From JAIOTG01 sp964644045 (GTDB lineage Bacteria; Patescibacteriota; Patescibacteriia; Patescibacteriales; JAGXOH01): a DNA stretch of 58,274 nucleotides. Within the stretch, counting starts at the first letter, position 1, and each line of letters opens with the position of its first letter. This document shows, in pieces, positions 41,866 to 49,273 of this stretch. Location of the stretch: contig CAZXUK010000006.1 in assembly GCA_964644045.1 (NCBI GenBank), forward strand, positions 1 through 58,274, in the 5' to 3' direction. The translations under genes and the position numbers were made by a program. A model generated the notes under the pieces. It saw nothing but the letters and a program-made list of their open reading frames with translations, had not been told where the DNA came from and searched no databases.

Positions 41866-42327
41866 ATGGAATACGATCAAATTTTTACTATTTGTTATCT
41901 TTTTAATGAAAAAGGGGAGGTGCTTCTGCAGAAGAAGGCGCGCGGTTTCGGCCAAGGTAAGTGGAATGGCCCCGGAGGTAAGAAAGAAAAAGGTGAGACC
42001 CCGGAAGAATCCATGCTTCGTGAGATTTGGGAAGAAACCGGTGTGAGACTTAATTCTTGGGAGATGCGGGGAGAGCTGGAATTTATTTTTAACGCAACCA
42101 AGCAACATTTTTTCTCTTATGTTTATATATCATGTAATTGGTCAGGAGAACCCAAGGACAGGGGAGAAGGAGAGATTAAGTGGTTTAAGCCGACAGAGAT
42201 ACCTTTGCCCAAGATGTGGGATGATGACCAATATTGGCTTTTGGATTTGCTTTCCGGTAAGCAGATTAAAATGAGATTTTATTTTGATAAGGACAACAAA
42301 ATTACTGATTATAAAATTTTAAAATAA
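41866..42327 (+). CDS. NUDIX hydrolase, MTH1-like (8-oxo-dGTPase-like)
   Basis: 153 residues. The Nudix box runs from GPGGKKEKGETPEESMLREI to WEETG, with the catalytic Glu residues intact. Upstream VLLQKKARGFGQGKWNGPGG and downstream MWDDDQYWLLDLLSGK match human MTH1/NUDT1, in which the WDD region contacts oxidised purines. The likely role is removal of oxidised nucleotides. It starts four bases after the AbrB-like gene, so the pair forms a small operon. Confidence 0.87.
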   Translation: MEYDQIFTICYLFNEKGEVLLQKKARGFGQGKWNGPGGKKEKGETPEESMLREIWEETGVRLNSWEMRGELEFIFNATKQHFFSYVYISCNWSGEPKDRGEGEIKWFKPTEIPLPKMWDDDQYWLLDLLSGKQIKMRFYFDKDNKITDYKILK

Positions 42328-42339
42328 AAGATAACCCCA

Positions 42340-42860
42340 CCTTGATCCTCCCCTTGCCAAGGGGAGGAAAAAATTTTTTTTCCTGTAAAAGGAAGACAAA
42401 AAACAAGAGAAAAAATTCTCCCCCTTTTTTCCAAGGGGGAGATTAAGAGGACATAAACCCTTTCTCTGATTAAACATTTTCTCTCTCTTCCCAAGGGGGA
42501 GATTAAGAGGGGGTTGGATCTTTTTTTCCAAAATTTCTCCCCCTTTCCAAGGGGGAGANNNNNNNNNNNNNNNNNNNNNNNNNNNNNNNNNNNNNNNNNN
42601 NNNNNNNNNNNNNNNNNNNNNNNNNNNNNNNNNNNNNNNNNNNNNNNNNNNNNNNNNNCCAAGGGGGAGAGTAAGAGGGGGTTGGATCTTTTTTTCCAAA
42701 ATTTCTCCCCCTTCCCAAGGGGGAGATTAAGAGGGGGTTGGATCTTTTTTTCCAAAATTTCTCCCCCTTTCCAAGGGGGAGATTAAGAGGGGGTTGGATC
42801 TTTTTTTCCAAAATTTCTCCCCCTTCCCAAGGGGGAGATTAAGAGGGGGTTTTGAAAGTT
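42340..42860. repeat. 56-bp tandem repeats with GC-rich hairpins, broken by an assembly gap
   Basis: Unit of 56 bp beginning CCAAGGGGGAGATTAAGAGG. Unit starts are at 42491, 42547, then after the gap 42659, 42715, 42771 and 42827; a degenerate unit starts at 42431 and a relic near 42357. Each junction forms a dyad TCTCCCCCTT / AAGGGGGAGA. Copies are almost identical; the main variation is T or C at the junction. Reverse-strand ORFs across it (PPLNLPLGKGEK-type) are translation of repeat DNA, not genes. Confidence 0.9.
42559..42658. other. Assembly gap (100 N) inside the 56-bp repeats
   Basis: Exactly 100 N, a placeholder length. The neighbouring units at 42547 and 42659 are 112 bp apart, exactly two units, which may be coincidence. 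Confidence 0.95.
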
Positions 42861-42874
42861 TTTTAATTTTATTC

Positions 42875-44221
42875 TTAATAATCCTCGCCCCATTTCATTA
42901 TCCCGGGTATTTCTTCTATTAATTCTGAAGCGCTGTAATAATAAGATTTTTTTTCTTGCAATCTATCCCCGGCCAAGCCGTTGATAAAGGCGCCGGCGCA
43001 GGCTGATAAAAAGAGCTCGTTTCGGCTCGCCAGGGCTGTTATTAGCCCGGCCAAGACATCTCCTGTTCCGCCTTTGGTCATTCCGGGGTTTCCGGTTTCA
43101 TTGATTTTTAACTCCTCGCCGCTTGAGACAATATCTTCCTCCCCTTTTAGTAGAATGGTGCAATTGTATTTTTGCGCCATTTTTTTAACATTGCTCCGGT
43201 CGGGCTTTACTCCGAATAGCTTTTGGAATTCTCCGGCATGGGGAGTGACTAAGCATTGGGAGTTTAATAAACTTTTATTTATTATTTTCAAGGCATCGGC
43301 ATCCAAAATTATTTTTTTGTTTTTGTTTTTTGCAATCAGGTCATTTACTTCCTTTTTTGTTTTTTCGCTCACGCCCAATCCCGGTCCTACCAAGACCGCG
43401 TCCGCCTTTTTAAGATATTTCGGAATTTCTTTCCCCGGTATGGCTATAAATTCGGCTAATCGGGATTTGAGTTCTTTAATTAGTTGTAAATTTTCCGGAG
43501 TGGAAGATATAAAGACCAAGTCAGCTATTTTGCCGGCTGTTTTAGAGGCCAAAAGCAGGGCTCCGTGGTATTTTTCATTTCCGGCCAAGATAAAAATTTG
43601 TCCGTTTTTGCCTTTGTGGGAACCTTTGCTCGGGCGATTCAGAATTTTAATTTCGCCCACTCCGATTTTTTCTTTCAACCATTTGGGGTAGCCGATATCC
43701 ACAGTGATCGCCCGGGGATCCTTTGGGGTCATTAAAGAAATTATTAAGTCCGGATTAAAGCCCGGGACAGGCAAATCTATCGAAACTTTTCGGCTCTTTA
43801 ATTGGTTGATTTTTTTAAGCCAGGAATTGTAGGGTTTTCGCAGTTTTCCGGTAATACCGGCACCGAATAAACATTCCACTATTACATCAAAATCATTATC
43901 TATGTTTTGAGGTGAGATATCTGAATATTTTTCTCCGGTGAATTTTTTCCAATTTTTTTGAGTGAGTTCGGATTTAGCTTGTTCCGGCACCAAGAACACT
44001 ACCGGCTTGTGTTCTTTTTGCAAGTAGCGGGCCGCCACTAAACCGTCACCGCCGTTATTGCCGGGCCCGCAAATAAAAGCCACTTTTAGATTTCGGCCGA
44101 ATTTTTCTTCCAGGGTTTTGGCAATACCCTTGCCGGCGTTTTCCATTAATTTTTCCAGAGGGTAGTCGTAATACAGGGCATTGTAATCATAAAGCTTGGT
44201 TTTTTGAACAGGAGTTATCAT
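42875..44221 (-). CDS. nnr: Bifunctional NAD(P)H-hydrate epimerase/dehydratase
   Basis: 448 residues, somewhat short for the fused family (about 500). The N-terminal epimerase (YjeF-N) half has CGPGNNGGDGLVAARYL; the C-terminal ADP/ATP-dependent dehydratase half has LVTPHAGEFQKLFG and the GGTGDVLAGLITAL signature with the catalytic Asp. It repairs hydrated NADH and NADPH. It is alone on the minus strand after the tandem repeats, with no SD (TTAAACTAAAAAC before ATG). Confidence 0.92.
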   Translation of the reverse strand: MITPVQKTKLYDYNALYYDYPLEKLMENAGKGIAKTLEEKFGRNLKVAFICGPGNNGGDGLVAARYLQKEHKPVVFLVPEQAKSELTQKNWKKFTGEKYSDISPQNIDNDFDVIVECLFGAGITGKLRKPYNSWLKKINQLKSRKVSIDLPVPGFNPDLIISLMTPKDPRAITVDIGYPKWLKEKIGVGEIKILNRPSKGSHKGKNGQIFILAGNEKYHGALLLASKTAGKIADLVFISSTPENLQLIKELKSRLAEFIAIPGKEIPKYLKKADAVLVGPGLGVSEKTKKEVNDLIAKNKNKKIILDADALKIINKSLLNSQCLVTPHAGEFQKLFGVKPDRSNVKKMAQKYNCTILLKGEEDIVSSGEELKINETGNPGMTKGGTGDVLAGLITALASRNELFLSACAGAFINGLAGDRLQEKKSYYYSASELIEEIPGIMKWGEDY

Positions 44222-44273
44222 GTTTTTAGTTTAATATATATTTTTATAATCCTCAAATCGTGGTTAAATGAAA

Positions 44274-44304
44274 AACGCCGAAAAATTTTAAATTTTTCGG
44301 CGTT
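44274..44304 (-). terminator. Intrinsic terminator of purE-purC
   Basis: AACGCCGAAAAATTT and AAATTTTTCGGCGTT make a perfect 15-bp stem around one base. On the minus strand it is followed by a T run, eight bases beyond the purC stop. Confidence 0.85.
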
Positions 44305-44311
44305 GTTGTAA

Positions 44312-45220
44312 TCAAACCAGAATTTTGTAAATTTGGGTGTAGTTGTTTTTGGTCTCCTCGATGATCTTTTGAGGTAGAGCCGGAGGAGGCGGCTGTTTAT
44401 TCCAGTCCAGAGATTGAAGATAGTCCCTCAGTCCCTGTTTGTCAAAGCTTCGTTGTGAGCTTCCTGGCAGATATTCCTCCTTGGGCCAGAAACGGGAAGA
44501 GTCCGGAGTCAGAACCTCGTCGATCAGTATAAGGTCGCCATTTTCGTCCCAGCCGAATTCGAATTTGGTGTCAGCGATAATAATACCCTTTTTTTCCGCG
44601 ATCTCCGCTCCTCGCTGATAAATAGCCAGGGATAATTCGCGTACCTTCTCGGCTGTTTTTCGGCCCACAATTTTTTCGGCCTCTTCAAAACTGATGTTTT
44701 CATCATGTTCGCCGTCCGGGGCCTTGGTGGAAGGAGTAAAAAGAGGTTCGGGCAATTTGTCTGACTCTCTGAGCCCTGCCGGCAATTCAACTCCGCAGAC
44801 TGTCCCGTTTTTTTGGTAGGATTTCCAGCCGGAACCGGAGATATAGCCGCGAACAATGCATTCAATCGGCAAAGGCGTGGCTTTTTTTACCAATACGGCC
44901 CGGTGTCTGAGATTTTCAATCTGTTTTCGAGATTTGAGCGGGAAAGATTCCGGCATGGTGGCTATCAAGTGGTTGGGAACAATATCCTCCATTTCTCGAA
45001 ACCACATATTGGAAATCTGGGTCAGAATTTTTCCCTTGTCCGGAATGGCTTCGGCCATAACCACATCAAAGGCGGAGATACGATCCGAGGCCACCATCAG
45101 GAGTCCGTTTTCTTTTAGGTCATAAATATCTCTCACTTTTCCTTTTTTTACTAAATGTAAATTATCCAAATCCATTAGGATCTTTCCTTGCTCTGTTAAA
45201 TTTAAATTTTTCAAATTCAT
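44312..45220 (-). CDS. purC: Phosphoribosylaminoimidazole-succinocarboxamide synthase (SAICAR synthetase)
   Basis: 302 residues. Joins CAIR and aspartate in purine synthesis. Typical features are KKGKVRDIYDL at the start, VASDRISAFDVVM, ECIVRGYISGSGWKSY, ADTKFEFG and LIDEVLTPDSSRFWP. SD AGAGG (about 45227-45231) precedes the ATG by six to seven bases. It lies 36 bases after the PurE-like gene on the same strand and ends at a strong terminator, forming a two-gene cassette with higher GC than flanking native genes. Other pur genes are not in the window. Confidence 0.94.
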   Translation of the reverse strand: MNLKNLNLTEQGKILMDLDNLHLVKKGKVRDIYDLKENGLLMVASDRISAFDVVMAEAIPDKGKILTQISNMWFREMEDIVPNHLIATMPESFPLKSRKQIENLRHRAVLVKKATPLPIECIVRGYISGSGWKSYQKNGTVCGVELPAGLRESDKLPEPLFTPSTKAPDGEHDENISFEEAEKIVGRKTAEKVRELSLAIYQRGAEIAEKKGIIIADTKFEFGWDENGDLILIDEVLTPDSSRFWPKEEYLPGSSQRSFDKQGLRDYLQSLDWNKQPPPPALPQKIIEETKNNYTQIYKILV

Positions 45221-45256
45221 TAAGAACCTCTTTACTTGATTTGGTATTGGAAATTT

Positions 45257-45754
45257 TTACGGAAAAAAATCGGATTCGATTTTTTTATCTCCTTCTTTTT
45301 GTTCGCGATGATAATTTTTGAGATTGGCGTAAATTCGGTCATCGCGATAAACCAGGGCGACCAGCTCGGCAATGGTCAGAGCCGCGTTTTCCAAGGAGTG
45401 GCTCAAGCTGATTTGGTTTAAGCCGGTGGTAAGAATACCGGTTCCTTTGGGCAGGTCTTCAATGGCGCTTCTGGCTGCCTCGTCCGTGGGTATGCCGATT
45501 ACCGGCAAGAATTTACCCGAGTTTTTCAAAATTGATTTGGCAATGTCCGGCGCTTGAAAAGACATTCCTCCCAGGAAGACGATTATCTCTTCTTTTAGGC
45601 TTTTTACAAACTCGGCAAATCCGTCCCCGGAGTGCCAATGGCAAGAGGCCACGGATGTTTGATAGTGAACTTCCAGCTCATTCCAGATTTCCGTGATTTT
45701 GATAGCCTTATCCTCATCTGTGGTACTGCCTAAAATCAGGCGAACTTGACTCAT
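45257..45754 (-). CDS. Divergent PurE-like (AIR carboxylase/mutase family) protein
   Basis: 165 residues from the ATG at 45754, chosen because AAGGAGA lies five bases upstream (45759-45765); an upstream TTG would skip that site. The fold is PurE-like: LILGSTTDEDKA resembles the MGSxSD loop, SCHWHSGDG replaces SAHRTPxR, FLGGMSFQAPDI replaces GAGGAAHLPG, and PVIGIPTDEA the PVIGVPV segment. Key loop residues differ from standard PurE, so activity as N5-CAIR mutase is uncertain, but purC 36 bases downstream supports a purine role. Family confidence is good; exact reaction is not. Confidence 0.7.
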   Translation of the reverse strand: MSQVRLILGSTTDEDKAIKITEIWNELEVHYQTSVASCHWHSGDGFAEFVKSLKEEIIVFLGGMSFQAPDIAKSILKNSGKFLPVIGIPTDEAARSAIEDLPKGTGILTTGLNQISLSHSLENAALTIAELVALVYRDDRIYANLKNYHREQKEGDKKIESDFFP

Positions 45755-45758
45755 TTTC

Positions 45759-45765
45759 TCTCCTT
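45759..45765 (-). promoter_or_regulatory. Ribosome-binding site deciding the purE-like start
   Basis: AAGGAGA on the minus strand, four to five bases before ATG at 45754. A second SD-like AAAGGAGAT occurs about 60 bases further upstream without a real gene after it. Confidence 0.75.
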
Positions 45766-45908
45766 TTTTGCAGTTTAGGTTAAAAATCAAAGAACACTTA
45801 AAGCTATCTCCTTTTATTTTTTTATAGCCTTAATAATTACGCTGACTTTATAATTTTTTAGCTAAAAAATCAAGGGTTTGGAAATTTAGGAAAAAAAGGG
45901 GATTTCTC

Positions 45909-45937
45909 TTGACTTATTTTTGTTTTTATGGTATATT
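45909..45937 (+). promoter_or_regulatory. Sigma70 promoter of the SPFH gene
   Basis: TTGACT (45909-45914), 17 bases, TATATT (45932-45937). The leader of about 95 nt contains a hairpin GGGCAGTTTGG / CCAAGCTGTCC at about 45954-45979, then AGGAGG (46029-46034) before ATG. The long leader is unlike those of most genes here. Confidence 0.75.
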
Positions 45938-46039
45938 TATAAGATGCTTGATTGGGCAGTTTGGTTATCCAAGCTGTCCAGTCAGTATTGAAGAACTTTG
46001 AAAATTTAAATAAAAACAACAAATAAAGAGGAGGTAGCC

Positions 46040-47161
46040 ATGTTTGAAGCTTTTATCAACACTTTTTTAGTAGTATTGGGATTAAATTTTTTTATTTTCG
46101 CCGTGGTAATAGGCGTAAATTGGGCATTTAAACACAGGCAGGCCGTTTATCTCGGCTTATCAGCCATTTTTATCTCTTTGGTCGGTAGTATTATTTACCT
46201 GGGGTTTGTTTTTCATACCCAGGGATTTTGGCCAATTTGGTTTTTGGTTCTGGCCGCTCTGGTCGCCTTGATTTGGGGGATTTGGGAATATTTTTTTATT
46301 ACCATTCCCGCCGACCCTCCTTCTGTCGGGGTAATGACAGTTTGGGGGGAGAGAAGGCTGATTTACGGCCAAGACAGTTATGGAGAGTGGAAGGCTATGG
46401 GGGTTTATTATGTCAAAGAGGGTTTACGTCTTCATGCTCCTTATTTTCCTTTTTTTCTCGGTTATATTGTGATTGATATAACCAAGAGGAACAGGGATAT
46501 GAATCCAATGACCGTTTGGTGTAAACGGGAAGAGGAGTCTGATTCCGACCCTTCTCTTATGGGTGCCCAGATGGCTGTATCTATTTCTTACACCTGGACC
46601 CCCGACCCTGATCGGCTGTATATGTTTTTACAGACCGGTGAAGACGAGGGAGTAGAAGAGATTATCCCGGATGTGATAGAGGAAGACGTCCGTGAGGTGG
46701 CCCAGGAAAATTATTGGGAAAAATTTCTTCCTCTTCACAAAGATTTGACTAAAAAAATTATAAATCGTCTAACCGGAGAAAAGGAAGCTACGGCGATTAT
46801 CAACGGCTCGAGTGACACCCAGGCAATGGGAATTTTAGTTTATCGTCTTAATGTCACTTCCATTAATCCGGTAGATGAAGAATTGAAAGAGTCAATTACC
46901 GCCTTTTCCCGGGAGAAAAGAGAGAGACACGCCGAGGTTTATGAAATGCAGACCGAAGCCCAGCAAGCCAATGTTCTTATGGAAGAGGCTCGCCAGGCCG
47001 GAAATCCCATTACCTTCGACCAGGCCTATGCCTTGTTAAAAAGGTATAAGCTGGCCAGAGAAGGGAAAATCAATGCTCGTCATTTTTCCTTTGAAGGACT
47101 GGACTCTTTAATCCCGGCATTAAAGAGTCTTGCAGGAGAAGGTAAAAAAATTATTAGTTAG
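46040..47161 (+). CDS. SPFH/band-7-like membrane protein
   Basis: 373 residues. Three membrane segments (about 7-28, 34-56 and 65-88) precede an SPFH-like domain with a PPSVGVMTVWGERR start, DVREVAQENYWEKF and GILVYRLNVTSINPVDEEL, then a charged helix rich in Ala/Glu (about 290-340). SPFH proteins form membrane scaffolds or stress-related microdomains. Three N-terminal membrane segments are more than the usual one. SD AGGAGG and promoter are strong, GC is raised, and a partner gene follows nine bases downstream, before a strong terminator. Confidence 0.75.
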   Translation: MFEAFINTFLVVLGLNFFIFAVVIGVNWAFKHRQAVYLGLSAIFISLVGSIIYLGFVFHTQGFWPIWFLVLAALVALIWGIWEYFFITIPADPPSVGVMTVWGERRLIYGQDSYGEWKAMGVYYVKEGLRLHAPYFPFFLGYIVIDITKRNRDMNPMTVWCKREEESDSDPSLMGAQMAVSISYTWTPDPDRLYMFLQTGEDEGVEEIIPDVIEEDVREVAQENYWEKFLPLHKDLTKKIINRLTGEKEATAIINGSSDTQAMGILVYRLNVTSINPVDEELKESITAFSREKRERHAEVYEMQTEAQQANVLMEEARQAGNPITFDQAYALLKRYKLAREGKINARHFSFEGLDSLIPALKSLAGEGKKIIS

Positions 47162-47170
47162 GAGGCGAAA

Positions 47171-47614
47171 ATGGATGATAAAAAAACGGAAAAAGAGGAT
47201 AAAAAGAGCGGAGCAATAAAAACCGTCTTTATCCTTTTGATTATTATCTTCCTAGTCTCTACTTTCTTTTTCTGTGCCAACAGTTTAACAGGAGAAGAAG
47301 AGACGAGGAAGACAAAATCGTCGGTGTCGGTGCCCCCCAAAACCAAGACAATCTCCATTAATGAGGCCGGAGTATTCAATTTTGAGCTCCAGCCCTTGGA
47401 GAGTCTGGGGAATTGGTGGTATGTGGAGGAGGGCTTGAACTATTGTCTCTCTTCTGCCCGCAAAGATCATTCCTTTTTTGTGAAGTATAAAAGAGGTGAT
47501 CTTGTTAAGATAGAGAAAGACAATGTCAGCCTCCCTGACAGAGCCGGTCCTTTTAAATTAGTGGCCGGCGAACAGGAGGTAAAAATTACTCTGCTGGTAA
47601 GCAGAAGAACTTAA
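47171..47614 (+). CDS. Small membrane-anchored protein paired with the SPFH gene
   Basis: 147 residues. A charged N-terminus (MDDKKTEKEDKKSG), one membrane segment (about 17-37), and a small outside domain of about 100 residues with WWYVEEGLNYCL. No family is recognised. It has its own AGGAGG (47160-47165), overlapping the stop of the SPFH gene, and is followed by a strong terminator, so the two genes form one transcription unit. A role with the SPFH scaffold is inferred from that alone. Confidence 0.65.
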   Translation: MDDKKTEKEDKKSGAIKTVFILLIIIFLVSTFFFCANSLTGEEETRKTKSSVSVPPKTKTISINEAGVFNFELQPLESLGNWWYVEEGLNYCLSSARKDHSFFVKYKRGDLVKIEKDNVSLPDRAGPFKLVAGEQEVKITLLVSRRT

Positions 47615-47633
47615 ACTGCTTCCGGCTGGGTCT

Positions 47634-47668
47634 AAGGTGCGATTTTTCTAAAATCGCACCTTTTTTTA
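47634..47668 (+). terminator. Intrinsic terminator after the SPFH unit
   Basis: AAGGTGCGATTT (47634-47645) pairs perfectly with AAATCGCACCTT (47651-47662), five-base loop, followed by a T run. Confidence 0.92.
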
Positions 47669-47683
47669 TTTTTTAAAATTTGC

Positions 47684-47689
47684 TATAAT
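47684..47689 (+). promoter_or_regulatory. -10 box of the TrbC-like pilin gene
   Basis: TATAAT at 47684-47689, leader of about 22 nt, no SD, no sure -35. This is the native style, in contrast to the SPFH unit just before it. Confidence 0.5.
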
Positions 47690-47717
47690 AAAATTAATCA
47701 ATTTTAACTTAAAAGCT

Positions 47718-48107
47718 ATGAAAAAAATAGGTATTTTATTATTTTTGTTCGTTTTTTCTTTTTTTCTTTTCTCTCCTTGTTTGGCTCAGAGCTCTAAAGA
47801 TACTGAAGGCGGAGGTCCTGACAGCGGAGTGACAGGAGAATTCCCCAATCCTTTGGGAGAAGGAGTAACAGAAAGCCCGGAGCTTTTGATCAAAAGAATT
47901 ATTAATGGAATTTTGGGAGTAGTGGGCTCTTTGGCCTTGCTTATGTTTATCTACGGCGGTTTGGTCTGGATGACCGCGGCCGGAAACAATGAAAGAGTGG
48001 AGAAGGGGAAAAATATCTTGATTTGGGCCACTATCGGTTTGGTGGTTATTTTCGCATCTTATGCCATAGTTAGTTTCATTATCGAGAGTTTAACCGGAGG
48101 CGGTTAA
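47718..48107 (+). CDS. TrbC/VirB2-like small pilin
   Basis: 129 residues: a signal peptide (about 1-23, ending CLAQ), a Gly/Pro-rich stretch, then two membrane helices (about 60-85 and 100-123) joined by a short basic loop AAGNNERVEKGKN. This is the layout of VirB2/TrbC pilins, which are abundant in Patescibacteria and thought to form thin surface filaments or part of DNA uptake systems. No virB4 or other transfer genes are nearby. It has its own terminator. Confidence 0.75.
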   Translation: MKKIGILLFLFVFSFFLFSPCLAQSSKDTEGGGPDSGVTGEFPNPLGEGVTESPELLIKRIINGILGVVGSLALLMFIYGGLVWMTAAGNNERVEKGKNILIWATIGLVVIFASYAIVSFIIESLTGGG

Positions 48108-48124
48108 AAGACTATTTTTTTAAC

Positions 48125-48157
48125 AACCACCGACTTTTTAGAGTCGGTGGTTTTTTT
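48125..48157 (+). terminator. Intrinsic terminator of the pilin gene
   Basis: AACCACCGACT (48125-48135) pairs with AGTCGGTGGTT (48142-48152), followed by a T run. Confidence 0.92.
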
Positions 48158-48175
48158 ATTGAAAAAATCAGTTAA

Positions 48176-48203
48176 TTGCGCGGGAGCTTTAAAATGCTAT
48201 AAT
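48176..48203 (+). promoter_or_regulatory. Promoter of the polyprenyl synthase gene
   Basis: TTGCGC (48176-48181), 16 bases, TATAAT (48198-48203), leader of about 18 nt, no SD. Confidence 0.5.
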
Positions 48204-48227
48204 AAAAAATAATCAAATATTTTTTAT

Positions 48228-49247
48228 ATGGATCAAAAGTTAAAAAATTTCTTAAATGAGAGCGCTCGTAAAATAGACCCGATCCTTAAAGAGTTATTGC
48301 AATCTTATCTGGAAAAGAGATTTTATAAGCTAATTGGTCAGCAAATTTCTTCCGGAGGCAAAAGATTGCGTCCCGCCCTGGTTTTGGCCTCGGGCAAAAT
48401 GATGGGAGCGCGGGAAAAGGATTTGCTTTATCCGGCCACGGGGGTGGAGATTTTGCACAACAGCACCCTGATCACCGATGATATTATAGATAAAAGCGAA
48501 GTCAGGCGAGGCAGGCCTACGGTTTGGAAAAAATTCGGTCGTTCCGTGGCCGAATGCGTGGCCATGGATTATGCGGCCACGGTTTTTTTGGCCGCTAATC
48601 GATCACCTTATTCCCAAGAGATTACCGAGATCTATTCCCGTGCCTTTAAAACCATTTGGAGCGGGGAAATTCTGGATATTTTATTTGAGCAGAAAGGTAG
48701 GGAAGATGAGCCCTATATAATTAAGAATCGTTTTAAGAATGTTTCCTTGAATTCTTATTATAAAATGGCGGGGAAAAAAACCGCTGTTTTGTTTCAGGGT
48801 TGTTGTGAAATCGGAGGGGTCTGCGCCCGGGCCGGGGAAAAAGATTTGCAAACCCTGAGTGAATATGGTTATAATCTGGGCATGGCTTTCCAAATTCGCG
48901 ATGATATTTTGGATATATTCGGGGAGGAGAAGGATTTTGGCAAAAAAATAGGCAAGGACATAAAAGAAAGAAAATTGGGCAATATCGTGATTTTTTATGC
49001 TTTGAAAAATTTATCTCCTGCTGACAGAAAGAAGATTTTTCGAATTTTGGAAAAGAAGGAGATCGGAGAAAGAGAGATAAAAGAGGGGATTGCTTTAATT
49101 AAAAAAACCCCGGCTCATGATCAGGCCTTTGCTTTGGGTAAAAAATATATAACAAAAGCCAAAAATAATTTAGAAAAATTGCCTCAAAATAATTGGAATA
49201 AGATATTATTGTCTCTAACTGATTTTGTAATAGAAAGAGAAAAATAA
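48228..49247 (+). CDS. Polyprenyl diphosphate synthase
   Basis: 339 residues. Chain-elongating trans-prenyltransferase. First Asp-rich motif DDIID (84-88) with following RRGRPTVW, second DDILD (225-229); GGKRLRP (43-49) binds pyrophosphate. All catalytic residues are intact. Product length cannot be read safely, but a long-chain or geranylgeranyl-size product is plausible. It is followed after 26 bases by an isoprenoid-synthase-like protein, suggesting a small isoprenoid pathway. Confidence 0.92.
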   Translation: MDQKLKNFLNESARKIDPILKELLQSYLEKRFYKLIGQQISSGGKRLRPALVLASGKMMGAREKDLLYPATGVEILHNSTLITDDIIDKSEVRRGRPTVWKKFGRSVAECVAMDYAATVFLAANRSPYSQEITEIYSRAFKTIWSGEILDILFEQKGREDEPYIIKNRFKNVSLNSYYKMAGKKTAVLFQGCCEIGGVCARAGEKDLQTLSEYGYNLGMAFQIRDDILDIFGEEKDFGKKIGKDIKERKLGNIVIFYALKNLSPADRKKIFRILEKKEIGEREIKEGIALIKKTPAHDQAFALGKKYITKAKNNLEKLPQNNWNKILLSLTDFVIEREK

Positions 49248-49273
49248 TTTTAAATTTAGTTATCTCCAAGAAT

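Noticed and set aside
42309..42811. Overlapping reverse and forward ORFs across the 56-bp repeats
   Set aside because: They are translations of the repeat and of N bases (PPLNLPLGKGEK pattern) in several frames, with no start context or family; they are not genes.
42431..42850. CRISPR array
   Set aside because: There are no unique spacers: the 56-bp units are directly adjacent and whole units are repeated. No cas genes are present.
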